Of a stretch of 12,894 bases of DNA, positions 6,526-12,894 are shown one piece after another. The translations under genes and the position numbers were made by a program. Within the stretch, counting starts at the first letter, position 1; every line of letters begins with the position of its first letter. This DNA is from DAOUBA01 sp034432855 (GTDB taxonomy: Bacteria > Chloroflexota > Anaerolineae > B4-G1). A model generated the notes under the pieces. It was not told the DNA's origin. It ran no database searches and saw only the letters and a program-made list of their open reading frames with translations. Location: contig DAOUBA010000213.1 in the NCBI GenBank assembly GCA_034432855.1, positions 1 through 12,894 on the forward strand, in the 5' to 3' direction.

Positions 6526-8779
6526 ACGGATCGCCCACCGACTGCTCGTGCTATTGCTCGTCTTCTTCGTCGGCGTCGGGATGACCTATGGTCTGGTGAC
6601 CCCCTGCTTCGAAGCACCCGATGAGTGGTCACACCTCTCCCTGGTGCGCTACTTTGCCACCCATCGCGCCTTGCCTCCCCCGGTGGTCCCGGATCGCCGT
6701 GCCGGCGGGCCAGACGTGGACTGGTTCCTGGAATATCACGATCCGCCGCTGTATTACGCGCCGCCGCTATACCACGCGCTGGCTGCACTGCTCACTGCCT
6801 GGGTGGACATGAACGATCTGCCGCACCTGATCGTGCCCAGTCCAAGTTGGGAGGTCGGCTGGGCGCCGCAGGCCGATAGCGATCCGCGGAACAAGAACGT
6901 CTTTGCCCACCGGGCCGAAGAGACAGTGATGCAGAGCGGCACGGTGCGGGCGGCGTATCTGTTGCGCATGGTATCGTTGGGGCTGGGAACGGTGACAGTC
7001 CTGTGCACCTATGCATTGGTCCGTCTACTCTGGCCCGACCGGTCGTTCCTGGCGCTGGGAGCAGCGGCCTTCGTGGCCTCTAATCCCCAGTTCCTCTTCG
7101 TTTCGGCCGGTGTGACCAATGATAATCTGCTCAATGCGCTATTCGGTCTGTGCCTGGTGCTGGCCGTGCGCTTTGTGCGCGACGGCACGTCGTGGTGGCA
7201 TTGGGCCGGCCTGGGCGCACTGGTCGGTCTGGCACTGTTGACCAAACAGAGCGGCCTGCTTCTGCTGCCGGTTGGTCTGCTGGCGATCTGGCAGCGGTAT
7301 GCACAAGAGCCCCGGCGTTGGTCACTGATCGCCGGCCGTGGCATATCGTTCATTCTCCCGGCTCTGGCCGTGGGCGGTTGGTGGTATGCGCGCAACGCGC
7401 TGCTCTATGGCGACCTGCTAGGGTTACGGCCGCATTTCGCCGCCCAGATTCCCCTGGCCCACTTTGGGTTGCACGAGGCATGGATGGTTGCCCGTTCCTA
7501 TTGGGCCGGCTTTGGGTGGGCGCCGATCCTGGTGGAATCCCCACTGTACATCATGGTAGGGGGAGTGATGCTCGCAGCCGTCGCTGGCGTTATGACGGCG
7601 GTTCGTCCCGGCGGCGACCTGTGGCAGGAGCCGCCGGCAACACGGCGTGGACTGGCGCTGGTGGTGTTTGCACTGGGCCTTAACGTGGTGAGTTTTGTAC
7701 GTTGGGCCATAGCGACGGGTGCTCCCGTAGGACGGTTACTATTTCCCACGCTGCCGGTTGCTGGGGTACTCGTCGCCTGGGGGCTTGCGCAGTGGGCACG
7801 CCGCGGAGCGATTCGCTGTGTGCTGGGCTCTCTGGCGGGCCTGGCGCTTGTTTTTGCCGCGCTCGTCCCCTGGCGTTATCTGCGTCCCGCCTTTGCCTCA
7901 CCGCGCCTGCCGGAAGGAATGCCGGATACAGCTCGAGTAGTGGACCTGGCTTTTCAGGGCGGCGTCCGGCTGGCGGGCTACGAGCCTCTGGCGAGAGACC
8001 TGATGCCCGGTGAGGAGATCCGCTTCACCGTGTACTGGCACGCACCAGCGGCCCCGCTCCGCCGCTACCGGGTATGGACGCAACTCGGGCCCCAGGACCC
8101 GACTCAATATGTGGCCCAAGATGGCGACTGGCTTGGTGGGACACTTTACCCCAGCGACCTGTGGATAGATGGCGATACCGTGCGCCAGGTATTTCGCTTC
8201 GCTGTTCCCGACTGGTCTCCGGCCCCCGCACTGTATTGGCTCCGGCTGGGATTGTTATATGGCGATTCTCGTGTGACCCTGATGGGCAGTGACAGTGACA
8301 TGGTCGTTTTGGGGCCCTGGCGTATGCGCGCGGTTTCTCCAGCACCGTCGCCGGCTTGTGTAACCGACTACCGGCTGGGAGAAGCCATCCGGTTGCCTGG
8401 CTATGACCTGGAACAGACGGGTGAAGCGTTGGAAGTGACCTTACACTGGCAGGCAGAGCATACACCTGAAGCGGACTATACCGTCTTTGTGCATCTGCTG
8501 GACGAGGAGGGGAACCTGGTGGCCCAGCATGATGGACCGCCGTGCGAGGGCAGTTACCCGACCTCGTGGTGGTTGCCCGAACAAGTTATCATAGACCGCC
8601 ACACCATCCAGTTGACGGAGCCAATTGACGGCCTGGCGCGCTTGCTGATCGGACTGTATGATCCGCTGACGCTCGCACGCCTTCCGGTTTACGACGGCCA
8701 GGGTCAGCGTCTGCCCAACGACGCGATCCCGCTGTCCGAAGTGACACCGCAAGGAGACACATCATGCGCATCGGATTGA
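6506..8779 (+). CDS. GT39-like membrane glycosyltransferase with two C-terminal beta domains
   Basis: The 757-residue product has a multi-spanning membrane half (about 11-465) and a soluble half. An acidic motif PDE at 38-40 follows the first membrane segment, and HDPPLYYAPPLYH at 78-90 matches the PPLY loop of GT-C (PMT/ArnT-like) enzymes, which use polyprenyl-phosphate sugars outside the cytoplasmic membrane. APDEWSH also recalls DUF2142-type membrane proteins, so the exact subfamily is open. Two related beta-rich domains follow, at about 487-610 and 621-757. The second has HWQAEHTP, DYTVFVHLLD, GSYPTSWWLPEQV and YDPLTLARLP. I chose ATG 6506 because it lies just before the first hydrophobic segment and gives the usual short operon overlap; an earlier in-frame ATG (6155) lies deep in the GT2 gene. 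AAGG sits immediately upstream, too close to be a normal ribosome site, so translation probably depends on coupling to GT2. Confidence 0.85.
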   Translation: MPHPIAERIAHRLLVLLLVFFVGVGMTYGLVTPCFEAPDEWSHLSLVRYFATHRALPPPVVPDRRAGGPDVDWFLEYHDPPLYYAPPLYHALAALLTAWVDMNDLPHLIVPSPSWEVGWAPQADSDPRNKNVFAHRAEETVMQSGTVRAAYLLRMVSLGLGTVTVLCTYALVRLLWPDRSFLALGAAAFVASNPQFLFVSAGVTNDNLLNALFGLCLVLAVRFVRDGTSWWHWAGLGALVGLALLTKQSGLLLLPVGLLAIWQRYAQEPRRWSLIAGRGISFILPALAVGGWWYARNALLYGDLLGLRPHFAAQIPLAHFGLHEAWMVARSYWAGFGWAPILVESPLYIMVGGVMLAAVAGVMTAVRPGGDLWQEPPATRRGLALVVFALGLNVVSFVRWAIATGAPVGRLLFPTLPVAGVLVAWGLAQWARRGAIRCVLGSLAGLALVFAALVPWRYLRPAFASPRLPEGMPDTARVVDLAFQGGVRLAGYEPLARDLMPGEEIRFTVYWHAPAAPLRRYRVWTQLGPQDPTQYVAQDGDWLGGTLYPSDLWIDGDTVRQVFRFAVPDWSPAPALYWLRLGLLYGDSRVTLMGSDSDMVVLGPWRMRAVSPAPSPACVTDYRLGEAIRLPGYDLEQTGEALEVTLHWQAEHTPEADYTVFVHLLDEEGNLVAQHDGPPCEGSYPTSWWLPEQVIIDRHTIQLTEPIDGLARLLIGLYDPLTLARLPVYDGQGQRLPNDAIPLSEVTPQGDTSCASD

Positions 8780-10014
8780 TCACCGGCGAATACCCACCCG
8801 ATCAGGGCGGCGTAGGGGATTCCACCCACCAATTAGGTCTGGCTTTGACGGAATTGGGACACGAGGTCCATGTCATTACGGGGGAGTCAACGAGTCAACG
8901 AGTCAATGAGTCAGCGAGTCACGCATCACGCATCACGCATCACGAGTCACTGATTATCCATCGGGTGATTAGAGACTGGAAGTGGGGCTGTTGGAAGCAG
9001 ATCCTCGCGCTGGCGCAGGAATTGGGGTTGGACGTGCTGAATGTGCAGTACCAGGCCGCTGCCTACCGCCTGCATCCGGCGATCAACTTTGTGCCGCGTC
9101 GGCGGGAGCGTCCGCCTGTCGTCGTCACGTTCCATGATCTGAAAGTGCCCTATCTCTTTCCCAAGGCAGGCCCCCTGCGCTGGCAGGTTGTGCTGATGCT
9201 GGCCCGCCGCGCCGACGGCATCATCGTCACCAACGACGAAGACCACTCACGCCTCACGCCTTACGTTTTACGTTTTACGCCTTACGCTTTACGCTTTACC
9301 CCCCACCCCCCACATATCGCGTTGATCCCCATCGGCAGCAACATCTCCCCGGCACCGCCGCCCGGGTACGACCGCGCCGCCGAGCGCCTTCGTTGGGGCA
9401 TACAGCCGGATGACCTGCTGCTGGGCTACTTTGGCTTCCTCAATGAGAGCAAGGGCGGCGAGGACCTGATCCGGGCGCTGGCCCTGCTAGTCGAGCGCGG
9501 ATTGCTGGCGCACCTGCTCATGATCGGCGGACAGGTGGGGGGTTCCGACCCTACGAATCGTGCCTACGCCGAATACGTCGAGCGGCTGATTGCGGAACTG
9601 GGGCTGGTGCAGCGGGTTCACCAGACGGGCTACGCGCGCCCGGAGGAAGTCTCGGCTGCGCTGCTGGCGACCGATGTGTGCGTACTCCCGTACCGTGACG
9701 GTGTCTCGTTCCGGCGCGGGACCCTGCACGCCTGTCTGGCTCACGGGCGGGCTATCGTGACTACGTACCCGGCTGTGCCGCTCCGACAGGTGCGTGACGG
9801 CGAGAATATGCTGCTCGTCGCACCGCGCGATCCCCAGGCGCTGGCGGACGGCGTGATGCGGCTGGCGGAGGACCCCGCGTTGCGTACACGGTTGGAAGAA
9901 GGGGCGCGCGCTCTCGCTGCCGAGTTCACCTGGGAACGTATCGCCCGTCAGACGGCAGCCTTGTTCGGGAAAGTGGTACAGGAGGCGAGAGGCAAGAGGC
10001 AAGATGCAGGATAG
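8764..10014 (+). CDS. GT4-type (GT-B fold) glycosyltransferase with two in-frame repeat insertions
   Basis: This 416-residue protein is a GT-B glycosyltransferase of the family 4 type, a soluble or membrane-associated enzyme using nucleotide sugars. The N-terminal Rossmann half opens with GLITGEYPPDQGGVGD and GHEVHVITG (4-40), VVVTFHD is at 119-125, and the C-terminal half holds GYFGFLNESKGGEDLI (221-236) and a donor-site region around 311-334. There FRRGTLHACLAHGRAIVTT replaces the usual EX7E motif, so the standard glutamates are not visible. Residues 41-62 and 161-184 are low-complexity inserts encoded by 7-8 bp repeats. The first follows strand 2 and the second lies near the inter-domain linker, so both are plausible surface loops. 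The start is secure: AAGGAG (8751-8756) is 7 bases before ATG 8764. The gene overlaps the previous one by 16 bp and the next by 11 bp. Its last residues are also repeat-derived. Confidence 0.9.
   Translation: MRIGLITGEYPPDQGGVGDSTHQLGLALTELGHEVHVITGESTSQRVNESASHASRITHHESLIIHRVIRDWKWGCWKQILALAQELGLDVLNVQYQAAAYRLHPAINFVPRRRERPPVVVTFHDLKVPYLFPKAGPLRWQVVLMLARRADGIIVTNDEDHSRLTPYVLRFTPYALRFTPHPPHIALIPIGSNISPAPPPGYDRAAERLRWGIQPDDLLLGYFGFLNESKGGEDLIRALALLVERGLLAHLLMIGGQVGGSDPTNRAYAEYVERLIAELGLVQRVHQTGYARPEEVSAALLATDVCVLPYRDGVSFRRGTLHACLAHGRAIVTTYPAVPLRQVRDGENMLLVAPRDPQALADGVMRLAEDPALRTRLEEGARALAAEFTWERIARQTAALFGKVVQEARGKRQDAG
8884..8950 (+). repeat. GAGTCAAC octamer / GCATCAC heptamer array inside GT4 gene
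   Basis: Four 8-bp units (GAGTCAAC, GAGTCAAC, GAGTCAAT, GAGTCAGC, 8884-8915) run into five 7-bp units (GAGTCAC, three GCATCAC, GAGTCAC, 8916-8950). It is translated in frame as residues 41-63 of the GT4 protein, just after GHEVHVITG. The change of period from 8 to 7 within one array suggests unit conversion or slippage. It contains six GAGTC pentamers. Confidence 0.85.
9246..9315 (+). repeat. YYYACGY heptamer array inside GT4 gene
   Basis: Ten contiguous 7-bp units run without a break: CTCACGC twice, CTTACGT, TTTACGT, TTTACGC, CTTACGC, TTTACGC, TTTACCC, CCCACCC, CCCACAT. Three units make seven codons, giving the visible seven-residue protein period (TPYVLRF, TPYALRF) at residues 165-178 of the GT4 protein. 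The array is strongly C/T-biased on this strand and has no inverted half. Confidence 0.85.
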
Positions 10015-10074
10015 CAAGTCCCTCATTGTGCGCTTTCTGTGCCCGGTATCCAGGGCCTTGCCCTTCGCCTCTTG
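9982..10074 (+). repeat. GAGGCAA heptamer array with inverted partner across a gene junction
   Basis: Heptamers GAGGCGA, GAGGCAA, GAGGCAA and GATGCAG (9982-10009) form the 3' end of the GT4 gene and hold the ATG of the next gene at 10004-10006; the GT4 stop TAG follows at 10012-10014. CTTGCCCTTCGCCTCT (10057-10072) matches the reverse complement of 9988-10003 at 13 of 16 positions, so the region may fold back. The second arm encodes part of the N-terminus of the next protein. Confidence 0.65.
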
Positions 10075-12754
10075 TGTTTTGCTGGGGGCGTGGGCATTGC
10101 GCCTGTATCGGCTGGGCGCTCAGAGCCTGTGGTACGACGAGGGATATTGTGTCTTTGTTGCCTCGCTTCCCATAGGTGAGATTGTGCGCTGGACGGCGCG
10201 CGAGTTTATCCCGCCGCTGTACCACGTGCTCCTGGCATTCTGGGTGCACCTGGCCGGGCGGAGCGAGTTCGCCATACGACTCCTCTCGGTGTTGACAGGG
10301 ATACCGGCCGTTGCAGCGTTCGTCCCGTTGGGCAGGGCGCTCCATTCACATCGCGCCGGGCTGCTCGCGGGCCTGCTGGCGGCCGTTGCCCCCTTCTACG
10401 TCTGGCATAGCCAGGATGCGCGGATGTATATGCCGCAGGCGCTCTTTGGCTTGCTGGGGACGCTCTGCCTGCTCCACGCGCTGCGAGTGCCTTCGCGCCG
10501 GCGGTGGTGGATAGGACTGGCACTTGCGGATGCAGCGACCTTGTACGCCCACACAACCGGCGGTTTTTTGCTCGCCTTTCACGCGCTGGTCGTGTTTGTC
10601 GCGGGCATATGTTCCGGGCGATGGGCACTCTGGGCACGCGGCGGAGCCGCGCTTGCGGCGGCCTTACTTGCCTGGACACCCTGGTTCACCTATGCCTTCC
10701 CTCTCGTGGGACAGAACGCCGGTTATTGGCCTGGCCGGCTCAACTGGCTGTTCATTGCCTGGGGCGCTGCGCGCGGCTTTGTGACCGGGCAGGTACTGAG
10801 CGGCACACGGGCGACGGCAGCGCTGGTGGCGTGGGGCGTGGGGTGCCTGACAGGGCTTGCCGTCCTGCTGATTGCCCGGCGTTGGAAGACGGCTCTCTTC
10901 CTCCTGGCCTACTTTGCCGTGCCGGTCACCGTGATGTCCTGGCTCTTCCGCGATGTACCCAAATTCGCTCCGCGCTACTTGATCATCGCTTCACCGCCGG
11001 TGGTGTTGTTGCCCGCCATTGGCGTAGCGAGTCTGCAAGTGGGCAAACTGGCAAACTTGCAGACTTGCAAACTGGCAAACTTGCAAACTTGCAAACTTGC
11101 CCACCTGTTTGCAGTATTGGTGTGCACCGTGTTGGCTGTGACCGCCGGACTGGGCCTACATAACTGGTACTTTGACCCCGCCTTTGCCAAATCCGACTTT
11201 CGCATGGCAGCGCGGCTGGTGCGCCGAGAGATACAGCCCGACGAGATCGCGCTCATCGTACCCGGACATGCCTTCCCGGTCTGGCAGTATTACTTCGGAG
11301 ACACCGGTTGGGTCGCACTGCCCGACGATCCGCTCCTTGACGTGACCCATACCCTGCACTACCGCAACACCGTCACGCGACTCAATCGGGCACTTGCGGG
11401 ACGCTCTGGCGCGTGGCTGGTGGAGTGGGAACCGTGGCAGATTGATCCGACAGGCCTGGTCGAACAACTGTTGACGCAGGTAGGCGAAGAGACGCCCCTG
11501 CCGGAACAGCCTACAGGAATGCGGGTGCTTCACTTCCGCCTCCACGCCGACCGGTTGCCACTTCCATCTGAACCTGCTGTCGCTCCGCCCGTGCACACGC
11601 GGTTCGATCTGCCGCTGGGCCTCGAAGGCTGTGTACTGCCGGGAAGCGTGCCGGGCGATGAAGCACTACGCGTCGCCTGCTACTGGCGGGCACTCGACGC
11701 ATTGCCGGAGCACCTCTCGGTCTCGGCGCGGGTGGTGGACGCGGCGGGGACAGAATGGGGGCGGGCCGATATGGCCATCGGCGGCCCGTACCTCGTGGCG
11801 GGACGCTGGCCGTTCGACGAACCGGTGCTGGGCCGCTATACCGTGCGGCTGGCCGCCGGCATCCCCCCCGGCGATTTCTATCAACTCCGCTTGCTCGTCT
11901 ACGAGCCAGATGGCACATTGCACGGCGATGCTGTTCTTGCTCCGGTCACCATCGCCCGCCCGTCCCGCCCGTTCACGGCGACGCTCTCTGCCGGTCAGGT
12001 AACGCCAGCAAGCCTGGGCGGGCTTGTGTTGGAGGCGGCGGACATTCGGCCACAGCAGGTTCTGCCGGGCGAGGAGGTCACGGTGGAAGCAGTCTGGCGT
12101 GTGGATGGCCCCTTTGACGAGCCACATCTGACCGTGGAAGGCCAGCCTGACACCTATCCGCTCCTGCCACAGCCGGGCGCGACCCGCCTGTGGCGTCCCG
12201 GCGACCGGTATCGCACAATTACTCGCGTGACTGTCTCACCGCACACGCCGGGTGGGGAGACGGTGCTCTGGGCGGTATCGGCGGATGGGCATGTGCAGGT
12301 GGGCACAGTGACGGTGGACGTGACACGCACGTTCCACTTGCCCGCCGGCGTCCCGCCGCTGGACTATCGCCTGGGCGATGCACTCTCGCTCATCGGCGCC
12401 CGGTGGACGCGCTCTGGCACGGTCGCCGACATCGTGTTATACTGGCAGGCGCACACGAGCATCACCCAGAGGTACACCGTCTTTGTCCAATTGATCGGCC
12501 CTGATGGGGTAGTGCACGCGCAGGCGGATTCCTGGCCGCAATCCGGACGGCATCCCACCGACCACTGGTTACCCGGCGAGATCGTGCCCGACGCCTATCA
12601 ATTGAGTCTATCCGCCGACGCACCGCCGGGCACGTACCGTATCATCGCCGGGATGTACGATCTGGCGACACTGGAGCGTCTGCCCGTCACTGACCAGGCC
12701 GGCAACCCCGTGCCCGACAACGCGATCTTACTCGGAGAGTTCACCCTTCCCTAA
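10004..12754 (+). CDS. GT39-like membrane glycosyltransferase with three C-terminal beta domains
   Basis: This 916-residue protein combines a GT-C membrane domain with a long soluble tail. WYDEG at 43-47 carries the expected Asp-Glu pair, IPPLYHVLLAFW at 69-80 is the PPLY loop, and WHSQDARMYM at 134-143 matches the conserved Arg/Tyr region of PMT_2-type enzymes. It should use a polyprenyl-phosphate sugar at the outer membrane face; donor and acceptor are unknown. About ten to twelve hydrophobic segments end near residue 385. Residues 344-367 are a Cys-containing octapeptide repeat (KLANLQTC) encoded by an 8-bp tandem array, lodged between two hydrophobic segments. Three beta-rich domains follow, at about 530-645, 668-780 and 784-916; the last has YWQAHTSI, RYTVFVQLIG and YDLATLERLP. 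ATG 10004 overlaps the GT4 gene by 11 bp, with AGAGG upstream. Start and stop codons both lie in repeat arrays. It is the last gene of the operon seen here. Confidence 0.88.
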   Translation: MQDSKSLIVRFLCPVSRALPFASCVLLGAWALRLYRLGAQSLWYDEGYCVFVASLPIGEIVRWTAREFIPPLYHVLLAFWVHLAGRSEFAIRLLSVLTGIPAVAAFVPLGRALHSHRAGLLAGLLAAVAPFYVWHSQDARMYMPQALFGLLGTLCLLHALRVPSRRRWWIGLALADAATLYAHTTGGFLLAFHALVVFVAGICSGRWALWARGGAALAAALLAWTPWFTYAFPLVGQNAGYWPGRLNWLFIAWGAARGFVTGQVLSGTRATAALVAWGVGCLTGLAVLLIARRWKTALFLLAYFAVPVTVMSWLFRDVPKFAPRYLIIASPPVVLLPAIGVASLQVGKLANLQTCKLANLQTCKLAHLFAVLVCTVLAVTAGLGLHNWYFDPAFAKSDFRMAARLVRREIQPDEIALIVPGHAFPVWQYYFGDTGWVALPDDPLLDVTHTLHYRNTVTRLNRALAGRSGAWLVEWEPWQIDPTGLVEQLLTQVGEETPLPEQPTGMRVLHFRLHADRLPLPSEPAVAPPVHTRFDLPLGLEGCVLPGSVPGDEALRVACYWRALDALPEHLSVSARVVDAAGTEWGRADMAIGGPYLVAGRWPFDEPVLGRYTVRLAAGIPPGDFYQLRLLVYEPDGTLHGDAVLAPVTIARPSRPFTATLSAGQVTPASLGGLVLEAADIRPQQVLPGEEVTVEAVWRVDGPFDEPHLTVEGQPDTYPLLPQPGATRLWRPGDRYRTITRVTVSPHTPGGETVLWAVSADGHVQVGTVTVDVTRTFHLPAGVPPLDYRLGDALSLIGARWTRSGTVADIVLYWQAHTSITQRYTVFVQLIGPDGVVHAQADSWPQSGRHPTDHWLPGEIVPDAYQLSLSADAPPGTYRIIAGMYDLATLERLPVTDQAGNPVPDNAILLGEFTLP
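11035..11106 (+). repeat. Nine-unit GCAAACTT octamer array inside GT-C gene
   Basis: Nine contiguous 8-bp units, core GCAAACTT/GCAAACTG, run from GCAAGTGG to GCCCACCT. The outer units are near inverted repeats: CAAGTGGGCAA at the left pairs with TTGCCCACCTG at the right at 10 of 11 positions. Nine units make 72 bp, exactly 24 codons, so the frame is kept. The product is a KLANLQTC octapeptide repeat at residues 344-367 of the host protein. Confidence 0.88.
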
Positions 12755-12783
12755 TCCCTGATCCCTGATCCCTAATCCCTAAC
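12749..12783 (+). repeat. CCCTRAT heptamer array at the operon end
   Basis: Five contiguous heptamers (CCCTAAT, CCCTGAT, CCCTGAT, CCCTAAT, CCCTAAC) overlap the last codon and stop of the 916-residue protein: the TAA at 12752-12754 lies in the first unit. On the opposite strand the units read ATTAGGG and ATCAGGG, the same sequence type as the left half of the array in the GT2 gene. Confidence 0.85.
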
Positions 12784-12797
12784 CCGGACAAGCCGGA

Positions 12798-12893
12798 ACC
12801 AAAAACCACCAAGGGCACGAAGGGCACACAAAGGACACGAAGGAATTCCTTTATTTCCTTTGTGTGACTTTGTGTCCTTCGTGGTGAATTTTC
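12798..12893. repeat. Large imperfect inverted repeat at right edge
   Basis: Two arms of about 48 bp face each other around GAATTC (12843-12848). The inner 21 bases of each arm match at 18 positions; the outer parts pair with small offsets. The arms are built from variants of CACGAAGGACACAAAG. Located about 45 bp after the last stop codon, this could act as a bidirectional terminator or be a small non-autonomous mobile element; only a short T run (TTTTCT) ends the right arm. It may continue past the window. Confidence 0.7.
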
Positions 12894-12894
12894 T

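Noticed and set aside
8884..8950. CRISPR array
   Set aside because: Units are only 7-8 bp and contiguous, with no unique spacers, and no cas genes are present.
11035..11106. Assembly artefact from tandem-repeat collapse or expansion
   Set aside because: It cannot be fully excluded, but units carry distinct point differences and the frame is preserved, which fits real sequence better.

Overview
The window looks like a high-GC bacterial chromosome segment. The best guess is Chloroflexota (Anaerolineae-like). This is inferred from several GT-C (GT39-type) membrane glycosyltransferases with long beta-rich C-terminal tails, and from degenerate 7-8 bp tandem repeats scattered in and between genes. 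No marker gene fixes the taxonomy.

Layout. At the left edge a minus-strand gene (1-265) runs off the window; it encodes one membrane segment and an exported region. Divergent from it, and overlapping its start, is a GT39-like membrane glycosyltransferase (264-2150), followed closely by a TatD-family metal-dependent nuclease (2167-2928). A hairpin terminator (2951-2972) and a sigma70-like promoter (2986-3014) separate these from a two-gene Type II restriction-modification unit: an N6A/N4C methyltransferase (3049-4098) and an AlwI/BstNBI-family endonuclease (4104-5507). The endonuclease appears to stop just before the catalytic core. From 5527 to 12754 there is a tightly packed, translationally coupled glycosylation operon: GT2 transferase, GT-C membrane protein, GT4 transferase, GT-C membrane protein, each overlapping the next by 11-20 bp.

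How the genes work together. GT2 and GT4 are expected to use nucleotide sugars in the cytoplasm to build lipid-linked saccharides. The GT-C proteins are expected to use polyprenyl-phosphate sugars at the outer face of the membrane. The three GT-C proteins share a repeated C-terminal beta-sandwich-like domain (one, two and three copies), probably extracytoplasmic. The restriction-modification pair has visibly lower GC and splits the glycosyltransferase locus, so it looks like an insertion.

The most unusual feature is a set of at least six short arrays of 7-8 bp units, each with a different core. Four lie in frame inside or at the ends of glycosyltransferase genes. One supplies both the stop codon of one gene and the start codon of the next, and another contains the stop codon of the last gene. 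They resemble the short tandemly repeated repetitive (STRR) heptamers known in cyanobacteria, but here they are turned into protein. A separate large imperfect inverted repeat ends the window.
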